In this document: positions 54,971-64,000 of the stretch, one piece after another
How the letters are laid out: every line of letters starts with the position of its first letter
How positions within the stretch are numbered: position 1 is the stretch's first letter
Source: Tilletia caries
Lineage: Eukaryota > Basidiomycota > Exobasidiomycetes > Tilletiales > Tilletiaceae
Reading direction: 5' to 3'
Assembly: GCA_032718865.1 (NCBI GenBank)
Contig: JALUTQ010000046.1
Span: 1,674,001 to 1,738,000, forward strand
Length of the DNA stretch: 64,000 nucleotides
Notes under the pieces: model-generated
Told to the model about the DNA's origin: nothing
Database searches by the model: none
The model's input: the letters and a program-made list of their open reading frames with translations, nothing else
Position numbers and translations under genes: made by a program

Positions 54971-56488
54971 TGGTGTAGGACGCCTGGGTGCCTCCACAAG
55001 GAGCTCCTTGCAATGTACACCGCAGGTTTACTGTGTGCCCCTAGGGGCCCTTTTGGGCTAAACGGCTTTTGACAGCCTTTCTCTTTAGCCTTTCAAAAAC
55101 ATTTTCTGTGTACGCTCGTGTGGTCTGTGTTAGAAAGGTCTTGACAAGCACCTAATCGAACGTCTTTGGGAGTCTGGGTTGGTGTGCTGGATCCACGTGG
55201 TATCACCACATGGCCAGTATCTTATCTCCCTCTTTCCTTATCTCCTTTGCTCTTTCCTCGGCCGATACTCTTTTCTCTCACGCTCGTCCCTCTGCATAGC
55301 AACATCCTGCCTCCACATTTCCCACGTCACATTCCCTCGCTCTCATCCTTTCCGCTCTCGAGCTCATCCTTGTATTCTTTCCTCTTCTCTTGGTCGCATC
55401 ACAACTCAACTCATACCTCACTTTACTTACAAGACTAGTACTTCTCGCAACTAGCATCTTGTACAGTTGGTCTGACTCTGCGCCGCCTGCTCACACGAGC
55501 CTGTATACAGAATGTTTTAAGCAGGCTCCTGCGGGCTGCGGCCTGCGAGGCATTTCATAATTACAGGCTTCACACCGCCGGGGCATAGGAGAGTGCACAA
55601 GCCTTTTGACGCAAGAGCCCTCTGAGGTGATGACGGAACCCCTGCTATGAGCGTTTCTTGCGCAAGGGCCATAGAGTGGTTAGGCGTGAAGGCTCTGTCA
55701 GACTTTTCGCTGCAAAAGGCTTCTCCAAGCCTTCTGATGTACAGCCTTCTGAATGAAACCCCACAGATCATGCAGACGCTATAGTTTCCCCAATTGGCAT
55801 GACCTGCACTAGGAGTTTCACGGTCTCTATATAACCGGCGCTGATCTTAAAAAAATTCGTAACTTTTTTCAGGCTCGATCGATGCTGCTTTTTGAAGACA
55901 GGAAAGCTCGTTTTTCTGTATTGCTACGCGTAGGTACATGAGTACTGTGAGATTGGGAAGGTGGTGGTATGCGTGTGATGGGGAGTAGGTGGCTTAGACG
56001 ACGACGACCATGACGACGGTGACACCGTGAGCAGCATGGGCCTACGGTGGTAGCGTGCGGGGACGGGTCACCATCCAGACGTGGCCCGTGGGTCATTTCG
56101 CACTAACCGCAGTCACGTGACTATAAGCTGGTCAAGCCTCCTGGTGGCCATATGGTCTCAGACTCTGAAAAAACGTTTTGGAAAAGGCGCGATTGAGGAT
56201 TCTCCTGAGAAGGCTTCTGGGAGCCTGAACTCGGAAGGCTTCAGATGCCTTCACAAGGCCCTTGCACAAGCCTCACACTAGCTTCATATAAGCCTGTCCG
56301 AGGCCCTCCAAGGGAATAAGGCTTTAGGAGGCTTCACGTCAAGCCTCTTTCAGCCCTCTCCAGGGTCAGCGGTGTAAAATGGCCACCACACCTCATACAG
56401 GCTACAGCAACACTCACTCACTCACTCTCTCACTCACTCCCTCCCACTGAGCACTCCTTCCACACTCATCACCCTCGCAGAGCCAAGC
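54971..56488. other. Gene-poor part of the repeat island, with two AAGGCTT-type repeat fields
   Basis: Between the palindrome field and the DUF6589-like gene no intact frame is convincing. Fields rich in AAGGCTT/AAGCCTT and near variants occur at about 55500-55760 and 56195-56350. A pyrimidine-rich promoter-like stretch lies at 55200-55440, and a TCACGTGA palindrome at 56113-56120. CACTC repeats (56410-56440) directly precede the next gene. Confidence 0.45.
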
Positions 56489-58511
56489 ATGAGTGGCTCT
56501 TCCGACGCCTTTTCCTTCAGCAGTCTGTCCAGCGTCCCTTCCCACTTGCTCTTCGGCAACTTCGACGATGAACTCGACGCAGCTCTGCAGCCCGGCTTAG
56601 AAGACATCGACGACAGTCAAGAGCCTCAACCTCAAGGAACAAAGCCAAGAAGGAAGGCAAGAATGTCGGATCGAGATCGCCTGGAGTTCCTGCGCTGGCT
56701 GAAGAGCCGTAACCTTGCCTTGAGCAGCATACTCCGCGCTCTCTTTCCGTCCGACCCGCAAGCATCTCGCTCAGCCGACTTCAATCCCGCCCCGGACGCG
56801 CCTTCCTCCTCCCCCTCTGCCTACTCGAGCACGGACCATTCTCTGTACTATCGGATACAGAAATGGCTGAGCGGAGACGGACCGACACATTTCGCGGAGC
56901 GGTGGAAGGGGATGGACCAGTTCGCCATACAACACGTCGCCAAGATGGTCCGGAGCGAAACGAGCCGCGCCATCACCGATCCTTACCTCAAAGGACCTGC
57001 GGCAAAGGACGTCACCAACAAAGTCCTCCGAGATTACACGCTCGCCAAGGCTGCAGATGTTGCAGCTCAGCGGTGCCCGGTCTTACAAGAGATACTCGAT
57101 TCGGCGGTGGGGGAGGCATCACAGAATCTGACAGACGACGAAGAGGAACAAGATCAAGCAAATCCTCAAGACGATCCCGACTGGAACGGTGAGGAGGAAG
57201 ACGCAGAACGAGAAGGCGCGATTGGACAAAGGGGCTTCAACGATTGGAAAGGGCGATGGGGCTTCTACGGACAGAGAAGCAAGGGAAACGTGAGTCAGCC
57301 TTTGAGCTACACTTCTATCACCGGGGTGCGGATGACTGACGGTGATCATGTAACGCTCTATACTCAGTACTCTATAGGTCTCCACAACAGCGTTACATCT
57401 TCTCTTGTTTGGCAGGAACAAGGCGTGCAACATGTTCCAGCTCACGATGGGCCTCCTCTTCTACGCAGGGCGGGTCGGAAAGAGGGTCATCGAGATTCTG
57501 GCTCGCGGAGGGATGAGTATATCGTGGAAGACGATTCAACGACTCTCGACGGCACTGGCTGACGACGCCATGAAGGAGACCAGGGCCATGGTCCAACGCT
57601 CCGATACCTTCATCACCCTCTCGATCGACAACCTCAACTGGATGTCCTCTCCACGCGACAAGACCACCCTCCGAAAGAGCCATATGGAGGCTGCCACTGC
57701 TGGAAACCTCTACGTCGTCGATGACCAGGTTCGATACGACAGCGCTGCGCCGATCTGCTCTCCAGCACTCTTCGAGGACGTATTCGGCCTCGAATTGGAG
57801 AAACCGACAACGGAGCCTCGAGCCGTCAGCCCTCTGGACGACAACGGCCGCCCAGCCGCAATGAACCGGGAAGCGCGGGATGCGTATCGAGCGCGAGCAA
57901 GTGATGCCGACATCGACATGTACGACTTCGTTCCGACATTGGAGGAGCACAAGCATTTAACCCACTGCATCATCTCACACGCGCAGCGAGCCTGGATCGA
58001 GATGCACTCCGAAGCAGACTTTGAGGAACAACCCGATGCACCTCCTCAAGTCTTCCCCCTTGTTCCGAAGAAGTCGACAGTGCTTCCGCTCCCGGTGTAC
58101 GATCACAACGAAGGCTCCATCCAGGGCAACATCGACGTCTTGGAAGCGATCTGCAAAGATCTCGGGCTGGAAGACGCCGACCTTGCGCAGCGCATCATGA
58201 GTTCCATCGGGGATGCGTTCACTGCTACGCTACAGCGCAAGGCTGTCCAGAGACGCGAAGACGACCGCTCAGACACTCCGCATCATGATCGATTGCAGTA
58301 CTTGCAAGTCTTGGCTGCTTTCTTTCAATATCAAGTGAGTGGCTTCGCAGTCTGATTGACCTGTCTTTCGTGCGCGAACACTCACACTTGGAAGCCCTCT
58401 TTATCTTTTCTTCAGTACGCCTACCAAAAGTACCTCAGCGAGACTCACGCCGGTACCGCAGTCGCTCAAGACCTTCTCAGTATGCGACGGATGTCATCAG
58501 TGGCCGGTTAA
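56489..58511 (+). pseudogene. DUF6589-like protein gene, truncated at the C-terminus
   Basis: Exons 56489-57289, 57378-58334 and 58416-58511 give 617 residues before an in-frame TAA. The N-terminal part is acidic and polar (RKARMSDRDRLEFLRWLKSR). After the first intron comes STTALHLLLFGRNKACNMFQ, then LTMGLLFYAGRVGKRVIEIL, then SISWKTIQRLSTALADDAM and TLSIDNLNWM. From memory this pattern resembles the DUF6589 proteins, repeated in many mushroom-type fungi and thought to be transposon-associated; the match needs a search. After the TAA the same frame reads on for about 33 more codons (LFTGNLDFHDADAFFHTYFK) to another stop, so the C-terminal half of the family is missing or ruined. An uncertain alternative is that a further intron removes the TAA. 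Confidence 0.55.
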
Positions 58512-59325
58512 AAGCACCTCTTCACCGGCAACCTCGACTTTCACGATGCTGACGCATTCTTCCACACATACTTCAAGTCCATGTCCGACCTGATTGGAAG
58601 GCGTTTTTACTAAGTGAGCTTTGAAATGAGACAAACGGGCATCCAGCGTGCATGGGCCACCTTTTGCACCTTGACAAACTGGGATCCAGCGTGCACGGGC
58701 CACGATACACCCATTTTTTCACCTCATCTCTGTGCAGATGGGCGGCTGACACGGTCCACGCGACGCGACGCTGCCCGCCGCCGCCTGCGCTGCCCAGTAT
58801 TTATCCCTGGTTAAAGCGCTCCAGGAGGGTTCCACGTGAGAAATCGACTCCCCCCTGACATGCCATGAACGCAAAGCAGCACCACCAGTCCTGCTCCTTA
58901 TCGAACAGAGATCTGAAGCCTGGAGATAATTCTTACTGTGCCTGGCTATGCTCATGCGCAGTTTTATGTGCTTACGTTTGTGTCTCGACATGCAGTTGGT
59001 GTGCGAAGTTGGGCTTCGAACGAAGTTGACTACAAAATTTGCGGGCACTTACTAACAAAATCGGGTCGAGTGCGTCCAGACCGCCACCGCGGCGACAGTT
59101 CTGATAAGCGCGTGGAGGTGACTCTTTGATCACCGCCGGTCTGGTGTGATCAGACTAGACGAGGGTCTGTGTTTATGTTTAGCAAGGGAGGCGCGGCATT
59201 TGCTTACCACGTGGATTGGGCGACGCGTGGTCCACAAGGAAGGTCACGTGAAAGAAAGACTCTCAAAAACTGTGTGACGTGGGGTCTTTGAGCAGCCAGA
59301 CCCGCAAGGCGCAAGCCACCCACCC
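58512..59325. other. Degenerate sequence between the DUF6589-like gene and the MULE
   Basis: No gene is supported. A local duplication of CATCCAGCGTGCATGGGCCAC (58640-58660) recurs with changes at 58683-58703. The string GACGAGGGTCTGTGTTTA occurs at about 59158 and also at about 52053. Palindromes TCACGTGA (59244-59251) and CCACGTGG (59210-59217) are present. Confidence 0.4.
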
Positions 59326-59335
59326 ACCGCACGGC
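59326..59335. repeat. Left target-site duplication of the MULE
   Basis: ACCGCACGGC, identical to 62439-62448 and directly abutting the left TIR. Confidence 0.88.
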
Positions 59336-59432
59336 GTGAAATTTGACAGAATGCCCCTCCCTCGGCTCGAATTGGACAAAATGCCCTCCTCCGCCCGATT
59401 TGACAGAATGCCCTCCCCGATGCGACGCGTAG
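59336..59432 (+). repeat. Left TIR of the MULE with three internal sub-repeats
   Basis: Begins GTGAAATTTGACAG. Three spaced copies of the theme ATTTGACAGAATGCCC (the middle one ATTGGACAAAATGCCC) lie inside, candidate transposase-binding sites. The TIR also contains in-frame ATG codons. Confidence 0.9.
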
Positions 59433-60461
59433 CTCTCCAGCCGCCCACCACAAAGGTGCAGTACTTTCCTTTCCAGCTTCGCATATCCACCATTGACTCT
59501 TCTTCCTCTTCGTCTTCTCCTTCTCTCATAGATCAACAATACTGCGTTTTTGGTGAGTAGTCTCTATCGTCCTGCTTAGTGCTTGTCCTGTCCTGTTCCA
59601 GCTGCTTCTGATACTCTACCCTGCCTTTCTTTGCATCCATCTAGCCAGCGGCTCAAGCAACGCCCGCCTCGCCTCCTGCTGGTTGCTTCCCGGCGCCCGT
59701 TGCTCTCGGTTCCGTGCGTGCGTGCACATCCGTGCTGTCGTGCGTCCGGTTTTTGATCTGCGCGAGTGAGTACTCAGGAATGTTCTGGATTCTACGGCTG
59801 CGCTGTCTGATAACTATGTACATCCTTTCCACAGATACCCATCACCACCAGACAAGACAGGCGCGTGGATGATGCGTGCGCGACGGTCCTTGGTGCGTTG
59901 ATCACTCTCCCCACGCAGACACTTGCCTACAGTCACTGACACGTATCTGTTTTCCCTTTCCCTTCTGCCAATCTGCCTTGGTCCTTGCCTGTCTTCTTCC
60001 TCAGTGCAGATTCCTTTCAAGCAACGAGCGGCGGGCCGCAGGACGGAGGACAACGTGGGAGGTGCCTCAGTCGCTCGGGGCCAGTCAGGTGAGTTCATGC
60101 ACGACTTACGCGGCACGCGTAACCAGGACAGATTATTGACATTGCTCCTATTGGTCTCCCTTCTTCTTGTAGGTTCACATCAGACTCTACCTGTCTGCGC
60201 GCAGTGAGTTCATGACCACGCTGGCTACATGAGCGCTCGAGTGGATGAAAGCTGACACTTTACATGTCTCCATCTTTTCTCCCCTTAATCCATTGACCCT
60301 TCTGTTCCCTTGGAACTGGTCGTCGTACCCACCGCACCTATGACCTTCTAGTTTCTACAGTACAAATCCCCTTCCCAGCACAGCTTCCGCGCCTTCCTCA
60401 CTGTCAAATGTCATCCAATGCACCAATGCCTGCTGTCAATCGCATCGAATACAATTGCTGA
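59351..60461 (+). CDS. Putative second MULE gene, six exons, converging on the transposase
   Basis: Exons 59351-59552, 59645-59765, 59835-59892, 60005-60088, 60173-60203 and 60361-60461 all end at GTGAGT or GTGCGT donors, begin after CAG/TAG, and stay in one frame to a TGA: 198 residues. The start lies in the left TIR and codes MPLPRLELDKMPSSARFDRM. The rest is Ser/Arg-rich and matches nothing I know. Introns are 68-157 nt. The arrangement recalls mudrA/mudrB of maize MuDR, where a second, spliced gene converges on the transposase gene. Chance compatibility of phases cannot be excluded, as the exons are short. The final acceptor may be 60352 instead of 60360; both keep the frame. Confidence 0.45.
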
Positions 60462-62260
60462 AGCTTATCATTGAGAATTTCATGCTGTTGAAAAAAGTGT
60501 ACATATGAGCAAGACTTCCTGGTGTGGCCTCCCTCTTGACAGATACTACACAGAGGCTGAGTACGCTGCTCCTTCTGCTTCTTTCCCTTCTCCATTCTCT
60601 TGATCCGCCGACGACCTTTGGTTTGAGTGAGCTCCGGGCCTTCCAACCAATCCGCCACAGGAAGATCGCTGGTAGAGACAGGGAAAAAAGAATTGTTGTA
60701 GGCAGTGGTCCAGGTGGATTTGCTGTAGCTTGAGTGGACATGGGAGATGGGCTGCTGTCGGAGCTTGACGCTCAGCGCGACGAGGTGCGCGCATGGTCGC
60801 AGCAGCTGCTGCGGGATGCCGCAGGTGCATGCGCCTTGCGGGAACTCATTTGATTTGGGCAGGTAGACTTCCCAGGCGCTGGTGCCGGACCGAACGAGGC
60901 CCGAAAACTCGCATGATGGTACTGTGGACATGCCGCGAGCTGCATCACATGCGACCTTCAGATTCCGGGTTGCCGTCGGCGAAAGGGGACCTTGCCACGC
61001 TTGGCTTTCCACACGACGTGCGTAATATTTTTCTTGTTGATGTTCGTATATGCTGGAGAGAAGCTGAAGGAGGGGGAGGGACCGAATTGGAACCAGGAGA
61101 GCGTTGGCTATCTCGGCGAGGTTGGAGGTCACAAGTCCCCATCGTCGATTGGGAAACGCGTACGAGGCCCAGTGCTCGTGGGCCTGCTCTGGAGCACAAA
61201 GGTAGTCCGCAGCTTCTTTGCATCGTTCTCGTAATTGACCCATCGCTCGATCGAACTCCTGCTTTGACGTGGCGTATACGCAGCGCCAGAAAAGCGGCTG
61301 GGTCGAAGCTCCGTGATGTTTCTTGAGGTTGGCAGCTAGATGATAGCAGCAGTAGGCGTGACAGACCTCCGGGAGCTCGTCTTCTACTGCGGCCAGCAGG
61401 CCTTTGTCCCTATCTGAAGTGATGGTAGTGAACGGCTTTTCGATCCGTGGAAACGCCGCCTTCAAATTCTTGATGAACCATGACCAGCTGCTCGTAGACT
61501 CGGAAGAAACCAACGCCCAGGCAAGAATGATAAGAGAATCGTTCGCGTCGAATGTTGCGGCCAAGAGAAGCACCATCTTGACCTTGCCCTTCAAGAATGT
61601 GCCATCCAGAGCGACGATTGGACGGCAATAATCGAACGCGATCCGAGCTGGCCCTGGAGCAATGAAGCAGCGCTTGAACTCGGTCTTGGTGTCCTGTTGA
61701 GAGTCTTGCGAGGGGTCGGGGAGCATGACCGCGATGGTATCCGGGTCGGCGTCTTTGAGCTTGGCGAAGTAGGCCGGCAGGTAAAGCACCTGATTGCGGA
61801 GTTCCTCGTCGTGACACCCGAGAAGAGTTTTCTTCGCCTTGTAAAGCGCGTCTAGCGATACCTCGATGTTGAGACCCTTGCGCAAGACGTCCGCAATCTC
61901 TTTGGCCGGGGTACTGGATTTGACCGTCATCCTCTCCTGAACGACGCGTACCAGAAACGCATTTTTGGACCACGCGGGCCGGTAAGGAGCAAGCGTTCCA
62001 ATGCAAGTATGCGTCCCCATGTCGTCCAAGCGGCTGATCTTGACGCGCGAGCCGCTTCCCATCCACACGCGAGCACCCCACAGACAGCTCCCTGTTTTTG
62101 CGCCGCATCTGTAGACGATGCGGGTTTTGTCCGACTTCTTGACACCGGGAGAAAAGCCGTTGGCTACTCCATACTCGGTCACAGCATGCTCCGCGTCCTC
62201 AAAAGAAGCGAATGTGTCGCCAACGGCGCAAAGGGGCTTTTGAGGTTGTGTGTTTGCCAT
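60404..62260 (-). CDS. MULE transposase (DDE, MULE/MuDR type) with SWIM and CCHC zinc fingers
   Basis: Catalyses cut-and-paste of the element. Single exon, 618 residues from MANTQPQKPLCAVGDTF. The N-terminal part is a WRKY/FAR1-like zinc-binding fold (VYRCGAKTGSCLWGARVWM). The core has the catalytic Asp in VALDGTFLKGKVKMVLLLA, the second Asp in TITSDRDKGLLAAVEDELPE with the following CHAYCCYHLAANL, and a Glu in TSNLAEIANALL. The SWIM finger is CTCGIPQQLLRPCAHLVAL and a zinc knuckle CSICQEGGHTRKSC lies near the C-terminus. No internal stop or frameshift is seen. An in-frame ATG inside the right TIR (62392) could extend it by 44 residues, beginning MPSSARFDRMPSPMRRV. Confidence 0.92.
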   Translation of the reverse strand: MANTQPQKPLCAVGDTFASFEDAEHAVTEYGVANGFSPGVKKSDKTRIVYRCGAKTGSCLWGARVWMGSGSRVKISRLDDMGTHTCIGTLAPYRPAWSKNAFLVRVVQERMTVKSSTPAKEIADVLRKGLNIEVSLDALYKAKKTLLGCHDEELRNQVLYLPAYFAKLKDADPDTIAVMLPDPSQDSQQDTKTEFKRCFIAPGPARIAFDYCRPIVALDGTFLKGKVKMVLLLAATFDANDSLIILAWALVSSESTSSWSWFIKNLKAAFPRIEKPFTTITSDRDKGLLAAVEDELPEVCHAYCCYHLAANLKKHHGASTQPLFWRCVYATSKQEFDRAMGQLRERCKEAADYLCAPEQAHEHWASYAFPNRRWGLVTSNLAEIANALLVPIRSLPLLQLLSSIYEHQQEKYYARRVESQAWQGPLSPTATRNLKVACDAARGMSTVPSCEFSGLVRSGTSAWEVYLPKSNEFPQGACTCGIPQQLLRPCAHLVALSVKLRQQPISHVHSSYSKSTWTTAYNNSFFPVSTSDLPVADWLEGPELTQTKGRRRIKRMEKGKKQKEQRTQPLCSICQEGGHTRKSCSYVHFFQQHEILNDKLQQLYSMRLTAGIGALDDI

Positions 62261-62340
62261 GATTGCGCAGCGAACGTTCGATATGGTCAGGATGATGAAG
62301 GTTTTATGGAGGCAAGACTCAAGAGGGCTACGCGTTGGTT

Positions 62341-62438
62341 CTACGCGTCGCATCGGGGAGGGCATTCTGTCAAATCGGGCGGAGGAGGGCATTCTGTCCA
62401 ATTCGAGCCGAGGGAGGGGGCATTCTGTCAAATTTCAC
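62341..62438 (-). repeat. Right TIR of the MULE
   Basis: Reverse complement of the left TIR with one substitution and one additional C. It carries the same three sub-repeats. Confidence 0.9.
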
Positions 62439-62448
62439 ACCGCACGGC
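62439..62448. repeat. Right target-site duplication of the MULE
   Basis: ACCGCACGGC, identical to 59326-59335. Confidence 0.88.
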
Positions 62449-62809
62449 CCGCAACCCGAAAGACAAACGTCGCAACTCGCAACCGCTTCCGCAACGCAGG
62501 CCGCAGCCAGCATGGTTTGGTTCCTGTTCCTGCAGCCGCCACTGACTCGATGTCTATACTACAGGTCCTCCCTTCCGTGTTCCGGTGTGAAGCGTGAGAA
62601 GACAGTCTCTGACTGATCTGACGCCTGGCGTTGGTCCAGCATCCACCCTCCCGACTGACTACCCTGATGCTCTCCAACTTTTAACTGACATCGTACAAAG
62701 CTGACCTTCTCCCCGTCCCCCCTTCCTTTCTTTCCGCTTTCCCACACCGCTTCCATTCCATAGTCATCAACTCACGATCGGCAGCCTTACGATCGGTCAT
62801 TAATTCACG
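62449..62809. promoter_or_regulatory. Upstream region of the cysteine-rich protein gene
   Basis: 361 bp between the MULE and the start codon, with a CT-rich zone (62700-62755) and a repeated ACGATCGG just before the ATG (62774-62797). The MULE has thus separated this gene from its original upstream sequence. Confidence 0.5.
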
Positions 62810-63997
62810 ATGCTCCCAACACTCAACTTCACCAAGGTCGCCCTCCTCCTCCTCGCCTCCACCACTCTCCACGCCGTATCAGCCCACCCCTCCATCCTCG
62901 AAACCGACACACCCTCCCCCCTAGCCATCCGCGCCACCGGCAAGTACGTCGGCGCAACATGCACCTCCGACGCCGAGTGCTACAGCAAGAACTGCGTTCT
63001 CTACGGCAGCCTCCGTCAGAAGACCTGTCGCCGCCAACCCTCCGGCGGGCCCTGTTTCGAGGCGAACAACTGCGGCTCGAGGTCCTGCGTCCAGGGGCGG
63101 TGCCAGTCTTCGGACCTGAATGGACCGTGCGATACCGTGTCGGATTGTATTGGGACGAGTCTCCTGTGCGACGCGGGTGCGTGTAAGGTCAACCCGAACG
63201 TAGGGCCTACGTCAGCGCCGAACCAGGCGTGTCGCACCGGGTCGGATTGCGCGTCGGAGAGATGTGAAGCTCTCACGTACTGCCTCGACCCGACTGGGAA
63301 AGAAGGGCCGTGCTCATCTTGCTTCCCAGGTACGGGGTTCGATCCGCCTTGCGAACCAGCACCTCTGCACTGCACCCGGCTGCCCCTCGGTGCCAGCTGT
63401 GCGAACAACGGCGACTGTGCCGAAGGATTCTGCCGCTCGGGGACGTGCGCCGTCAGTCAAAGCGGGGACGCCTGTGTATCGGAAGCTCAATGCACGGGTA
63501 CCTCGATCTGCGGCACTCGTGGCACCTGCCACACCCCGGCCAAACGGACCTTGTACACCCAAGATATCTGCGGGGCTGACTCTCAATGCAAGAACGGCCG
63601 GTGTCGCACCGGCTTGAACTTCACCGACGTCTACGACCAGTCCTTCCAGTACACAGGCCAATACACCTATCCCCCGCGATGCGACTATCTCAGCCTCGGC
63701 GAGTCGAACTGCCGAACATACAGCGACTGCACGAGCGGTATCTGCAAGAACGCAGTCTGCGTCCTCGGCGCCGACGGCGATCGATGTCTCTTCAACCAGC
63801 ACTGCGCAAATCTCTGTGGCGCAGATGGGATCTGCCAGCCACTTCCCGCGCAGGGATCCGTCGCTCTCAAGCAGCCTTGTACTGCTGACAACCAGTGCGC
63901 GTCGGGTCGGTGTGATGGCGACTATGGCTTCATCGCCCGGCCGCTGCCTTATGACCCCAGCAAGACTCAGTACGTGATGGACAAGCTCTGCTCGTAA
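62810..63997 (+). CDS. Secreted cysteine-rich repeat protein
   Basis: Predicted extracellular; function unknown. 395 residues with a clear signal peptide (FTKVALLLLASTTLHAVSA). The mature part has 44 Cys, in about eight loosely repeated modules of the form G-x-x-C-x(4-5)-[DE]-C-x-S-x-x-C-x-x-G-x-C, for example GADGDRCLFNQHC and QPCTADNQCASGRCDG. Such modules recall small disulphide-rich EB/Dickkopf-like folds, not an enzyme. It could be a wall-associated protein or an effector-like protein; this is inference. The window ends 3 nt after the TAA. That TAA lies in TCGTAAGCG, which could instead be a GTAAGC splice donor, so the gene may continue beyond the window. Confidence 0.75.
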   Translation: MLPTLNFTKVALLLLASTTLHAVSAHPSILETDTPSPLAIRATGKYVGATCTSDAECYSKNCVLYGSLRQKTCRRQPSGGPCFEANNCGSRSCVQGRCQSSDLNGPCDTVSDCIGTSLLCDAGACKVNPNVGPTSAPNQACRTGSDCASERCEALTYCLDPTGKEGPCSSCFPGTGFDPPCEPAPLHCTRLPLGASCANNGDCAEGFCRSGTCAVSQSGDACVSEAQCTGTSICGTRGTCHTPAKRTLYTQDICGADSQCKNGRCRTGLNFTDVYDQSFQYTGQYTYPPRCDYLSLGESNCRTYSDCTSGICKNAVCVLGADGDRCLFNQHCANLCGADGICQPLPAQGSVALKQPCTADNQCASGRCDGDYGFIARPLPYDPSKTQYVMDKLCS

Positions 63998-64000
63998 GCG

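Larger units (their letters stand above)
59336..62438. mobile_element. Mutator-like element (MULE), apparently intact, with two convergent genes
   Basis: A 3,103-bp unit with long terminal inverted repeats (59336-59432 and 62341-62438). They differ by one substitution and one extra C. A direct duplication ACCGCACGGC lies immediately outside both ends (59326-59335, 62439-62448). The 10-bp duplication, TIRs near 100 bp and transposase type fit the Mutator superfamily. The near-identical TIRs, perfect duplication and open transposase point to a recent insertion. The right half encodes the transposase leftward; the left half carries a spliced frame rightward. The two overlap tail-to-tail by 58 bp. 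Confidence 0.92.

Noticed and set aside
55166..55460. Pyrimidine-rich stretch considered as a long terminal repeat
   Set aside because: No second copy in the window, no TG...CA ends, primer-binding site or polypurine tract recognised.

Overview
The window is nuclear DNA of a filamentous or dimorphic fungus, most likely a basidiomycete. The evidence is short GT-AG introns (about 60-120 nt, donors mostly GTGAGT/GTAAGT), GC-rich codon use that leaves long antisense shadow frames, large Ser/Gly/Gln-rich disordered inserts in proteins, a fused LeuC-LeuD isopropylmalate dehydratase, an HP1 chromodomain protein, Gemin2, a DPH7 WD protein and a DUF6589-like protein. Genus cannot be read from the sequence. 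Exon borders were placed by hand from splice signals, reading-frame continuity and remembered family motifs; no search was run.

From 1 to 51.8 kb is a dense housekeeping region. In order: the 3' end of an unrecognised gene; LEU1 (-); a NEDD8-specific Ulp1-type protease (+) with a giant pyrimidine repeat in an intron; DPH7 (-); a bHLH factor (+) with a very long loop; a RING plus RRM protein (+); Gemin2 (-); conventional myosin II heavy chain (+); a single reading frame joining the mitochondrial import receptor Tom20 to GAR transformylase (+); ribosomal protein eL8 (+); a Dbl-homology RhoGEF with an interrupted DH domain (-); HP1 (-); the GPI-transamidase subunit PIG-U (-); an Mss116-like DEAD-box helicase (+); a secreted GH35 beta-galactosidase (-); and the APC/C subunit CDC27/APC3 (-). 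Several neighbours are head-to-head pairs sharing a promoter region: LEU1/protease, DPH7/bHLH, Gemin2/myosin, PIG-U/helicase.

From about 52 to 62.4 kb is a repeat island. It holds a decayed Tc1/mariner element with perfect 30-bp terminal repeats, a tRNA-like sequence, palindromic and AAGGCTT-type short-repeat fields, a truncated DUF6589-like gene, and an apparently intact 3.1-kb Mutator-like element (MULE) with about 97-bp terminal inverted repeats and a 10-bp target duplication. The MULE encodes an intact transposase. On the other strand it carries a six-exon reading frame that converges on the transposase, a layout like that of maize MuDR. The right edge is a secreted cysteine-rich protein whose upstream region carries the MULE.

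The most notable observation is the Tom20-GAR transformylase fusion. The import-receptor half would anchor in the mitochondrial outer membrane with its C-terminus in the cytosol, which would tether a purine-synthesis enzyme to mitochondria. No methionine codon lies between the receptor domain and the enzyme domain. The fusion gene shares a 23-nt upstream motif (22/23 identical) with the adjacent ribosomal protein gene.
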